A stretch of DNA of 21,443 bases from Saccoglossus kowalevskii (GCF_000003605.2 NW_003136331.1:164437-185879); one strand, 5' to 3'; positions 1 through 9,087 are shown, counted from the first letter of the stretch. Program-made: numbers and translations. Notes: generated by a model not told the origin, from the sequence alone.

Positions 1-42
1 ATTTGACATCAATGTAAATTGGGAAAATGCACCATGGTTATT

Positions 43-555
43 GGCCACCGCTGTCGAGTGTGACATCAATGTAAATTGGACAATTGCAACCTGGTTATTG
101 GCCAGCCTTGTCGAGTTTGCAATTAATGTAAATTGGACAAATACATCATGGTTATTGGCCACCGCTGTCAAGTGTGACATAAATGTAAATTGGACAAATG
201 CACCATGGTTATTGGCCAGCCTTGTCAAGTTTGCCATTAATGTAAATTGGACAAATGCACCATGGTTATTGGCCACCGCTGTCGAGTGTGACATCAATGT
301 AAATTGGACAAATACACCATGGTTATTGGCCACCGCTGTCGAGTGTGACATCAATGTAAATTGGACAATTGCAACCTGGTTATTGGCCAGCCTTGTCGAG
401 TTTGCAATTAATGTAAATTGGACAAATACACCATGGTTATTGGCCACCGCTGTCAAGTGTGACATAAATGTAAATTGGACAAATGCACCATGGTTATTGG
501 CCAGCCTTGTCAAGTTTGCCATTAATGTAAATTGGACAAATGCACCATGGTTATA
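43..555. repeat. 285-bp (five-unit) duplication inside the minisatellite
   Basis: Units at 43, 100, 157 and 214 recur at 328, 385, 442 and 499, an exact shift of 285 bp (5 x 57). By direct comparison only two of 228 positions differ (one in the second unit, one at the last base of the fourth), including shared rare variants such as GCAACCTGG and GTCAAG. Subtype order is A-B-A-B-A then A-B-A-B, so the A-A contact at 271/328 marks the duplication joint. This is the pattern expected from unequal crossing-over or gene conversion within the array. Confidence 0.93.
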
Positions 556-953
556 GGCCACTCCTGTCGAGTGTGACATCAATGTAAATTGGACAATTGC
601 ACCATGGTTATTGGCCAGCCTTGTCTAGTTTGCAATTAATGTAAATTGGACAATGCACCATGGTTATTGGCCACCGCTGTCGAGTGTGACATCAATGTAA
701 ATTAGACAAATGCACCATGGTTATTGGCCAGCATTGTCGAGTTTGCAATTAATGTAAATTGGACAATTGCACCATGGTTATAGGCCACCCCTGTCGAGTG
801 TGACATCAATGTAAATTGAACAAATGCACCATGGTTATTGGCCAGCCTTGTCGAGTTTGCTATTAATGTAAATTGGACAAATGCACCATGGTTATTGGCC
901 AGCCTTGTCGAGTTTGCTATTAATGTAAATTGGACAAATGCACCATGGTTATT

Positions 954-1295
954 GACCAGCCTTGTCGAGTTTGCTATTAATGTAAATTGGGAAAATGCAC
1001 CATGTTTATTGGCCAGCCTTGTCGAGTTTGCAATTAATGTAAATTGGACAATTGCACCATGGTTATAGGCCACCCCTGTCGAGTGTGACATCAATGTAAA
1101 TTGAACAAATGCACCATGGTTATTGGCCAGCCTTGTCGAGTTTGCTATTAATGTAAATTGGGAAAATGCACCATGTTTATTGGCCAGCCTTGTCGAGTTT
1201 GCAATTAATGTAAATTGGACAATTGCACCATGGTTATAGGCCACCCCTGTCGAGTGTGACATCAATGTAAATTGGACAAATACACCATGGTTATA
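954..1295. repeat. 171-bp (three-unit) duplication inside the minisatellite
   Basis: Units at 954, 1011 and 1068 match units at 1125, 1182 and 1239. They share the rare CATGTTTATT variant (1001 and 1172) and the TTATAGG variant. The first pair differs at one base, the second pair is identical, and the third differs at three bases. The units at 726 and 783 also match those at 1011 and 1068 (shift 285 bp, one difference), so the same patch was copied with two step sizes. Confidence 0.88.
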
Positions 1296-1979
1296 GGCCA
1301 CCCCTGTCGAGTGTGACATCAATGTAAATTGGACAAATGCACCATGGTTATTGGCCAGCCTTGTCGAGTTTGCTATTAATGTAAATTGGACAATTGCACC
1401 ATGGTTATTGGCCACCCCTGTCGAGTATGACATCAATGTAAATTGGGAAAATGCACCATGGTTATTGGGAAGCCTTGTCGAGTTTGCAATTAATGTAAAT
1501 TGGACAATTGCACCATGGTTATTGGCCACCCCCTGTCGAGTTTGCAATTAATGTAAATTGGACAAATGCATCGTGGTTATTGACCACTCCTGTCGAGTGT
1601 GACATCAATGTAAATTGGGAAAATGCACCATGGTTCTTGGCCACCCATGTCGAGTTTGATATCAATGTAAATTGGACAAATGCACCATGGTTATTGGCCA
1701 CCCCTGTCGAGTGTGACATCAATGTAAATTGGGAAAATGCATCATGGTTATTGACCACCCATGTCGAGTTTGCAATTAATGTAAATTGGACAAATGCACC
1801 ATGGTTATTGGCCACCCCTGTCGAGTTTGACATCAATGTAAATTGGACAAATACACCATGGTTATTGGCCACCTATGTCGAGTGTGACCTTAATGTAAAT
1901 TGGAAAAATTTACAATGGTTATTGGTCACTATGGTCTAGTGTAACTTCAATGTAAATTGGTCAAATCCACCGTATTATT

Positions 1980-3880
1980 GATCACCCCGTATATTCTGAA
2001 TCAAAGTCATTTAGACAAATTCATATTTATTTATCACTCCGCTTTGTTTGACATGAATGTAAATTGGGAAAATACACCAGGCTTATTTTTGTCATTCGAC
2101 TAGTGTTACGTCATTGTAAATTGGACAAAAATCTTGGTCGTTTGCCCACTTGTCAAGGGCGTTGCTAATTTTGAATTTGAGAGCATGCATCATGATTATT
2201 GGTCCACTCGCCAAGTATGACATCATTGCAAAATTGAAGAAAATGTTGTTGGCCACCTCGTATAGTGTAAATTGAAAAACAATTTACTAATTCACATTTG
2301 AAATACTAGCCTGGTGTGATACCAATGTATACCTGTCGAAATACCTATCTGTTGAGTCTTGGACTCACTCGCTTCGTATGATATCAAAACGCATTGAACA
2401 ATCTGCTCCCTATATTATAGACTCACTGGCCTTGTGTGATATCAGTGTGTAATGAACATCCTTTTCCATTAATATTGCACTTTCTTACCAAGTGTGGTAT
2501 AAATTTGTATTGAATAACCTGTTCAATAGATATTGGACTCAATTGCCTGGTGTGATACAACCCTTCCCATGAATAATGAACTCACTCACGTAGTGTGATA
2601 TCAATGTGTATTGTAGAATCAACACTATGGTCCTTTGTCTAACTTACCTAATGTGACACCAGTATATGTTATATTAAACAAACTACACGTCTTATGTTAC
2701 TGGCGTTTAGAATACCTCTTCCCTGTTTCGTTGTCGCACTTCTCTAGTACCATACAAGTCCCGCATTTATACTCCTGTACTTTTCCACGGTTGTACCATG
2801 TCTGAATATCTGGAGTATGGTTATTGGTCTCATTTACCTAACAAGAAACCAGTCTATATTGGACAACTTGGACTATCTTTTTTGGGCTAACTCTCCTAAC
2901 GTAAATTTGGTGTATGTTATATAACCTAAACAATGGTTCTTTGTCACACCCGCCTAGTGCTGCATCAGCGTATTGGACAGTGGTCTCTGGTAGTAATGTT
3001 GAAATTCTTACAGTAATGTTATAGTCCCATTCACTCAGTTATACATCAGTATATGTCTTACAACCTGTACCATAACGTAGTCACTCGTGCTACACCCGTG
3101 TATATTATTAGGCAAACAACACTGTTACGATTGGTCTCGTTCGACCCGTGTGACATCCGTGTAAATTAGACAACCTATGTTATCGAACTTGGTATCACTT
3201 ACCTTATGTGACACAAAGTAGACTGGACATACTACAATGTCACTTTTGGCGCCTAGTAATACGTGAATGTGTATTAGAATACCTATCGCTGTGGTTCTGA
3301 GTCTTGATCACATAATGTGACAAGATTGTATTATAATATATACTCTTCAGTTTTTAGATTCATTCGCTTAGTATGATATTATTACGATGCAATACCTGCA
3401 GTACTATGATAGTGAGACACCAGTATACATTTTGCAATCTAAACATTGGTAATTGCACTGATTCGACTAGTGTGACACCAGTGCATATCGGCCAACCTAG
3501 ACTGTGGTTCTTGAACCAATTCGTCTTGTGTGACAACAGAGTATTACAAAATTGTTCATGGTCCAATTCATATGGTGCGATACCACTGCATTGTGGCCTC
3601 ACTTCCCAGCCTAGTCAGAGTTATTGGACCCTGTTTACGTATTCTAGTAGTTTTACGCAGCTCTACAACCCGGACCTTTTGGTACAGACAGCAGTGTTGT
3701 CTGATACCAAACATATTTGTAGATCTGCCACTGCATCGTTTTAGATCATTGGTTGTGTTTCTGAATATTGGATTGCAATTTTCTCTATTGTTCTCGGTAT
3801 TGCAAGTGTCTCCTCCTGGTACACGTTTGGTCAAATACCGATATTCATTTTCTTAGCACGATAACCTGTGTCATCTCTGT
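1980..3880. repeat. Decayed flank of the minisatellite, period about 58 bp
   Basis: Beyond 1980 the repeat persists only as weak echoes. The best anchor is TGTGAC/TGTGAT followed by ACCAGTGTAT-like sequence, preceded by TTGG-rich sequence and a CTCACTCGCCTAG-like block. Anchors at 2315, 2377, 2435, 2493, 2551, 2594 and 2652 are spaced 62, 58, 58, 58, 43 and 58 bp; anchors at 3413, 3471 and 3529 are spaced 58 bp. Spacing and wording fade after about 3700. Decayed units resemble type A (TGTGACATC) rather than type B, so A is probably ancestral. Open frames of 70-123 codons at 3360-3980 lie in these echoes and have no coding character I can recognise. Confidence 0.85.
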
Positions 3881-4550
3881 CACTTTGTCACATACGCTTC
3901 AATTAGAATTTAAATCCTCATCTCATGCCTGTATGTATTTCATGATAAAACGTTTCATGGAATTTGCACAACACAAATAACATAAGAATTATCTATTTCT
4001 TTTTGTTCGTACATGGCAAAATGGTCCTCGAAAATAATAAGAATAAAATTTATTATTTTCCACACTGTAGAATGACGAAATGTAATGGCTTCCACTGAAG
4101 GGCAAGTTTGTGTTTTATTCTACACAATGAATTCCTTGAAAATGATCAATATGTCTGTAAAGTTAAAGTTAGAACCATTTCTACTGATTGCTACTTTGTC
4201 ATTCAAATGTCACTAGTTGTTGTAAGTTTTCCCGTCAGCTTTAGGGGAAACAGCGGTCCGCAAGTCGCGACGTTTCAAATAAATAAGACACGCAATGGAC
4301 AAACCACCTTCCCCTTTCCGACATTTCATTTCGATATGGATGCTGTCTGCTACATGACCCAGTAACGAATTGGTCTTTTTTTTCTTTCTTTGTTTCTTGC
4401 TACATATATTTGACTACCTTCCTATATTGATGATTACCTTTGAAAAGACTGCCAACATTTTCCCATCCTTATCTAATTGGTACGTTTTGAAAGCTGCTGT
4501 TAGTACAATCAGCGATTGCTTGTGACATTCGACGTACGGCTAAAAAAGGC
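3881..4550. other. Unassigned single-copy AT-rich DNA
   Basis: No gene or repeat family is recognised. It contains a perfect AT-rich inverted repeat at 4030-4060 (listed separately) and an 85-codon open frame at 4108-4365 without recognisable motifs. A GTAAGT lies inside that frame at 4222, with no matching acceptor that I trust. Confidence 0.6.
4030..4060. repeat. Perfect 11-bp inverted repeat with AATAAA in the loop
   Basis: GAAAATAATAA (4030-4040) is the exact reverse complement of TTATTATTTTC (4050-4060). The 9-nt loop GAATAAAAT contains the polyadenylation hexamer AATAAA. It could fold as a stem-loop at a transcript 3' end, but the arms are almost purely A/T, so chance is a serious alternative. 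Confidence 0.5.
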
Positions 4551-4558
4551 AGTGTGGG

Positions 4559-4600
4559 ACTTTTATATATTATACTCCACACACGGTCTAACTTTTGCGA
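4559..4600 (+). promoter_or_regulatory. Candidate TATA-type core promoter
   Basis: CTTTTATATATTATAC near 4560-4575 is a TATA-like stretch after a GGGAC step. A start site about 30 nt downstream would fall near 4592-4600. The support is positional: the next 350 bases hold a GTAAGT donor, a strong pyrimidine-AG acceptor and another donor, in the right order for a spliced 5' leader. TATA-like words are common in AT-rich DNA, so on its own this would be weak. Confidence 0.25.
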
Positions 4601-4731
4601 TCACTCGTACATTGCGTAGTAAGGGGGCACGGTGACAAGTCGTGTGCTCAGACTCGTGCTCTCTCATGCTGACTGCCGTCACAGTCGACAACTAAAGAAT
4701 CTCGACACTGTCAATTTTCATTGTCATCTGA
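4595..4731 (+). other. Candidate 5' untranslated exon 1 of an unknown gene
   Basis: This stretch is bounded on the left by the inferred start site and on the right by CTGA|GTAAGTGG, whose intron side matches the donor consensus perfectly (GT at 4732-4733). The -1 base is A, not the preferred G. There is no long reading frame; an ATG near 4668 opens only nine codons. If transcribed, it is a non-coding leader exon. The implied intron to the acceptor at 4904 is 173 nt, a normal size for an invertebrate. Exact left end unknown. Confidence 0.22.
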
Positions 4732-4904
4732 GTAAGTGGCAGCCTGTAGACTGCGTCAGACTTCATTCGCAATAGTATTTTCTCATACACGGAATTTTCA
4801 CTGTTAACATTTTGTTACTCAAATATTGTATTATTTTCCTCAACATAAAAACAAATCTTTCCGTTATCTTTCGTTTCTTTCTTTCTCTCTTCCTTTCGTT
4901 TCAG

Positions 4905-4946
4905 TCTTGTGCTTAGTGTCACGGCAAAGCGTTTTATTGCAACTAG
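4905..4946 (+). other. Candidate 42-nt internal exon with strong splice sites
   Basis: Upstream lies a pyrimidine tract of about 40 nt ending TTTCGTTTCAG at 4904, with branch-point-like CTCAAC or TTACTCAAA sequence before it. Downstream the exon ends AACTAG|GTAAGAAA (GT at 4947-4948), a good donor. The length is divisible by three. One frame has a stop; the other two read LVLSVTAKRFIAT or LCLVSRQSVLLQL. It has no ATG, so it is either a leader exon or a small internal coding exon. No family is recognised. The acceptor is among the best in the window. Confidence 0.35.
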
Positions 4947-5227
4947 GTAAGAAACAACGGGAATCATATTTAGGGAGTGGAGAGGGTATTGATCATGTAC
5001 ATGAAACATGTCCGTTCCCAACAATAAACTATTAGTATTTACTTCCGTTATACGTTCAGATATTGTGGTCGTGTTTTCGTATAAAATCGGGTTTAAATGG
5101 TTGTCGGAAATGGGGGCTGGTGCTTAGTGCTCGTCTCTGTACCTACTCGTAGGATACACGACGTTGCTGCTTTTCAGTCCGTATACAATAACACGGACAA
5201 TGCGTTTTGTTGTGGCCACTGATAGTA

Positions 5228-5460
5228 GTGTGCGCGCTCTTATATACAATACAAGTCAGCCAATGCGTGGAGTAAATTCACATTTGCCAATAAAAATAGA
5301 AAGTAGCGAAAGCAACACATGTCAGCTTCGTTCCACTTTGACTGTTCGTTCGACGGCGTCGATGTCACTCAGGGTCCGCGGCGTCCGTTGAACTCAGACG
5401 TGTAGCGGTGCTTATTTTCACATTCGCTCGTCGAAAGGTTTCAACGATTTACAGGTAACC
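5228..5460 (+). promoter_or_regulatory. CpG-dense patch with TATA-like and CCAAT words
   Basis: Positions 5341-5460 hold 15 CpG by my count, including GGTCCGCGGCGTCCG, unusual for this AT-rich window. CTCTTATATACAA near 5237 and GCCAATG near 5259 precede it. GATTTACAG|GTAACC at about 5451 could be read as an acceptor or a donor. A 75-codon open frame spans 5164-5391 but shows no recognisable motif. This may be an exon or an unmethylated regulatory patch; the sequence does not decide. Confidence 0.2.
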
Positions 5461-7762
5461 GTCGACACATCTCTATTTCAAAGGCATTAAAAATAAAATT
5501 CGAAATAAACTAGTTCGTTGTACAACTGAATTCAAGGCATTGGGCTCTGGATATAGGTTCTCCGATCTAGTTGTCAACTAATGTCATTTAACGCTTGACT
5601 TTTCGAATTGTGCGTTTACAGATTTCTGAACTGGTAACTACCATGGTTTATTTCGTTGTGTCCAGCAAGCATTGCGTGATTTTTACAATATGGCAGTTAC
5701 TTTTATAAATATATATGCTAGAAAAATATGCGTCAAACATCACAAAACAATTCCACCATGTAGTTATCAAAGTACGCTATAGGAATACCAACCGTATTCA
5801 CTAATTCATTGAACACTATTTTTTTAATTATTAAGTACAAAACGATGTTTTAGTATTGATGTGCGGATGATGACAGTGTGCCTACAAATCATACGAAGTG
5901 TCATGATTATGTTTTAAGTCAGTCATGTGAAAAAAAAAACTGAATTGCATTGTGTTGACTTCGCATGCTATATCTATCTGCATAAAAGTGATAACTTACA
6001 AAATAAACACATCTATGTTTATACTATAGATGAAATGTAACATACGAAACAGGTGTATACAGCTGTTTAATCTTTTTATTGTTCAAACTAATAGCGTTCC
6101 TTTCTCTTGTTAATTGGAAATTGTTTTTTATTAATATCTCAAACGCTTGCTTATTTATTTGCTTGTTTATGTGATAACCCCCATTGTAGCGTTATTAGAA
6201 TATTATTTTATACAACTTTTTATGAAAATGTTGATTTTGCTCGTTTTAACACAATTGAATTATTATTCGTGTCGCATGTATGTGTTCGTGTCAAATTCCG
6301 AGAACCCGATGTCTTTTATAAAAAAAATTCCGTTTAATCAATTAGTTGGCAAGCATAAATCATACGGTCATGGTGAAGTATATCTTTAATCACGTTTTAT
6401 TTCCATGTCTCTGAAAGATTGGATACGTGGCAATGAGAACAGACTAATAGATACCAGTTTTGCGAGCGAGCAAGCAGCTTTGAAAATTGTTTTCGGAAAA
6501 CAAGGTTGTGTAGTTAGTGAGTAGTTTCGGGCAAGTAGTTCTACATACCCAGTTTGACACAAATGCTAAACACCTAAAACGAAGATGGACATTGTTAGTT
6601 TTTAGTTACGTCCGTCTGGGTTTTGCGGGTCCAGTAAGTGTGAAATGTATAATGTCTGGTTTATCGGGTTCGATGGCGAGTTAGCTGATATGTACATCTA
6701 TGTGGGATCCAGGTAACTGTATGATACGTGGTAGTTCTGAAATGTACCATATAGCAATTCAATAATGTGTTAGACGCTGTGGTCAGGCTAGTAATTTAGT
6801 TGGCCAGATGTTGGTAGTTTATCATATCATCATAACCCATCCCAGTATGCTCTGTAACGGGATCGGACGGTGTGTTGTGGGGGTGCCGGTAGGGGTTTGT
6901 AAGGCGGTCAGTCAGTAGAATAATTTAGTCCGTGATAGCTGGATAAGTAACATGTTAACCTTTTATTTCACCTCAGTTTGCAATAATACAACTACTACTT
7001 AAATTAAGTAAATTCACGTCCTGACATGCACTGCGAACTGTGACGATCATAATAGATAATTTTGGGAAATATTCTTCATACAGGGAAAACCCCCGACTTG
7101 AATAAATGCTGCAAATGTCATACAAATGTGTACCTTGTTACAACGATTTAAATATCTAACGGAAACAGCGATTTAAAAACACCACAAACTGCAGAATGCC
7201 TTGCATTAATCGTGGCGAAATATTCGAAGGAGTAATACAATATTCTCAACAACAATCATGCGCCCACCTGTGCTGAAATCTGTCCGTGTTACGCTTGTTA
7301 TGAGAAAATCTGTGCAGCTTTTTTTCTGCCATTCTCCTGATAATTCTATTACATATAAACTAAACTATTATACAGGTTAATATTAATTATTATAAAACAA
7401 AGATATGCTACGTTGGGCATCCAGTCACGCGAGCACATTATTGTTAATTTCATATATGAATCATGACTTACAACACATATTCTCATAATCACATGTATTT
7501 TAGTTTACACTTGCCATTCAGCCCTGCTTTTCTCAGAATTGTTTTTTTTTTCGTCAGATCAGAAACTACGTAGACGTTAATACAAACTCTAAGGAGCCAA
7601 TGTACCAAATTACAAAGTGTATTAGACCAGTTATTAATGTTTTTCAATTACTGTTTTTTAATGCACTATCTCTCAATTCAAGTCTCGTACTCGATACGTC
7701 GGACGACTATACAGGGTATTTTGATCGCTTATAGTTTATCGGTGGTGTGACTCGTATTAGCT
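5461..7762. other. Unassigned AT-rich DNA, possibly intronic
   Basis: I see no gene or repeat family here. An acceptor-like GTGCGTTTACAG ends at 5621 and is followed at 5642 by ACCATGG in ideal initiation context, but that frame stops after 21 codons. A donor-like TCCA|GTAAGTG lies at 6634. There is a run of ten A near 5930. Open frames at 6107-6389 are low in G+C and unconvincing. Confidence 0.5.
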
Positions 7763-7832
7763 GATGACAGGTCGTATTACCAATGCGAAAACAAAGTTAG
7801 TCGTTTTGTTGTTGTTGTTTTTTCTCGTACAG

Positions 7833-8168
7833 TACCCCTCACCTACGCATCTTGTTCCAGAGTTTCCTGCAAATTCTGCGCTTCTTGTGCACCTGGTGTC
7901 GAAAGAAGACGCCGTGTGTCTGGAAAAGGTTCCAAGTACTTGGCTATACGGTATAATTGGCAATAGATCCGATCGTAGTAAACACTACATAGACGATACT
8001 CATTTTATAGAAATACTTAACTGGGCTCTGTTTTTAAAACCGCTGTCAAAGTTGTTACTGCTAAGAAACATGTTAGTGTATGTTTGTAAGCTAGTACGAT
8101 TTCGTCTTCGTAATGTTTTCAAGAAATCATCGGACATAAAGGCGACGAAATTCGTTCCAGCAAATGAG
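7833..8168 (+). CDS. Candidate internal coding exon, 112 codons, unknown protein
   Basis: This is the best coding candidate in the window. A pyrimidine-rich run from about 7801 ends TTTTTTCTCGTACAG at 7832, a strong acceptor. The frame is then open for exactly 112 codons to AATGAG|GTATGA (GT at 8169), a reasonable donor, so both ends are phase 0. In-frame readthrough hits TGA two codons after the donor. Exon residues 1-60 are mixed and soluble-like, with an NRS glycosylation-type motif at 44-46. Residues 61-88 are leucine-rich and hydrophobic (ALFLKPLSKLLLLRNM within). Residues 88-107 are rich in K and R. The frame also extends upstream to an ATG at 7764, where GTT repeats encode a run of L, V and F that mimics a signal peptide; I take that part as intron. 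I recognise no family. The alternative is a chance open frame. Confidence 0.33.
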
Positions 8169-8204
8169 GTATGACGTGGACAATCTAATGAAATTATCCA
8201 TGAG

Positions 8205-8291
8205 ATAAAGATTAAATAATATATCCCGATGAACTGGTTTGTAATGGCCATCCTCATTACATGGAACGGGGATATATTATAGTCATGATAT
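8205..8291. repeat. Imperfect hairpin just downstream of the candidate exon
   Basis: ATAATATATCCC (8216-8227) pairs perfectly with GGGATATATTAT (8269-8280). Outward, after a 2-nt bulge, ATAAAGATTA pairs with the 3' flank at 7 of 10 positions. Inside, GTAATG (8241-8246) pairs with CATTAC (8255-8260) around an 8-nt loop. The fold is about 85 nt and starts about 35 nt after the proposed donor at 8169. It could be a structured intronic RNA, a microRNA-like precursor or a worn miniature inverted-repeat element. No target-site duplication is evident. Confidence 0.55.
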
Positions 8292-9056
8292 GTAACCACA
8301 TACTGCCGGTCTTGAAGTATCTTGTTTCAAACAAAATCGGTCCAAACTAATTTCCTAATAGCATAAAGCGATGTAAATAAGTATTTACGATTTTCAGTGC
8401 ATACTATCATTTTTGCGTATTTATATGTTGAAGAGTATGGTGACATTTGCTTGAAGGACCGAAGCTCCCACGACGGCTGCAATATGAGACTCTTTCCTCA
8501 CAGCTTTTAATCAGAATATAGATTCGGCCCGGCATCCAAGGAGCACTAGTACGCATCGATGTATTTATCATGAAACACATTTGGCTAAATGTTAAGTTTC
8601 CGTGACGGACTCGTTAACTTGCAGTTTAATCGACGCAATATTGTGTCCTTAATCGTTATAACACAGCCGACACGATATAGTGGAGACAGCCATTCGGGGG
8701 AAACCTTGTACTTCGTTGTTTTTTGTTGTTGTTTTTTGTGTGTGTGTTTTTTTTAAGTGTGTATGTGTAAATGTATCTATCTATGTGTTACAATGGACGC
8801 AAAAGTCACAAATGCACACTTCATGTTAAAATAACTGTAGTGAAAACTGTAAAAAAAATATGTCTTGAAAACAAAACCTACAACATTCGTCGGTCTATTC
8901 TGTTTCCACGATAAAAGCGTGAGATCGAGTATTCACAAAACAGAAAGTGGATATTCCACCAGGGAGCGCAGATCACACATTATTTGTTGAAATTTAACTT
9001 TTTATTAACATCTATTATTTTGTACGTAATTATATAATCCGCGACAGAGGAAGAAA
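8292..9056. other. Unassigned DNA with a T/G low-complexity patch
   Basis: No gene is recognised. Positions about 8714-8790 are low complexity, made of TTG, TG and poly-T steps followed by a short ATCT repeat. The rest is single-copy AT-rich DNA. Confidence 0.6.
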
Positions 9057-9087
9057 ATGGCAACATACGGATCACCAGTGTACAAAC
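9057..9087 (+). CDS. Possible short first coding exon (weak)
   Basis: GAAGAAAATGGC gives a start codon in good context (A at -3, G at +4). The frame reads MATYGSPVYK and reaches AAAC|GTGAGTG (GT at 9088), a donor with a perfect intron side but C at -1. The exon would be 31 nt, ending in phase 1. No matching downstream exon is identified, and TATATAAT at 9031 is too close to serve as its TATA box. Chance occurrence of a short ATG-to-GTGAGT span is quite possible. Confidence 0.13.

Larger units (their letters stand above)
1..1979. repeat. 57-bp minisatellite array, about 34 full units, open at left edge
   Basis: Head-to-tail units of 57 bp, cut by the window start. Counting from GGCCA, full units begin at 43, 100, 157, 214, 271, 328 and so on to 1924. 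Every unit carries GTCGAG, AATGTAAATTGG and CACCATGGTTATTGGCC or close variants. Two subtypes exist. Type A reads CCACC(G/C)CTG...GTGTGACATCAATG; type B reads CCAGCCTTG...TTTGC(A/T/C)ATTAATG. Length changes are rare: the unit at 613 has 56 bp and the unit at 1524 has 58 bp. Because 57 is divisible by three, long frames stay open on both strands, with a 19-residue peptide period; these are not genes. Divergence rises sharply after about 1867. Confidence 0.98.

Noticed and set aside
702-1547. 281-codon minus-strand repeat protein
   Set aside because: It is the mirror of plus-strand open frames in a 57-bp tandem repeat; the period divisible by three explains it, and its limits fall between non-triplet indels at 613-668 and 1524.
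1-1979. CRISPR-like array
   Set aside because: There are no unique spacers; units are contiguous and the whole unit repeats, as in a minisatellite.
3360-3980. Overlapping open frames of 70-123 codons on both strands
   Set aside because: They lie in the decayed minisatellite, overlap on opposite strands and have no motifs or plausible splice context.
5642-5707. ATG in an ideal ACCATGG context after an acceptor-like site
   Set aside because: The frame stops after 21 codons with no donor before the stop.
7764-7832. Signal peptide of a 136-residue secreted protein
   Set aside because: The hydrophobic run comes from a GTT microsatellite plus poly-T that looks like the pyrimidine tract of an acceptor; I treat only 7833-8168 as possible exon.
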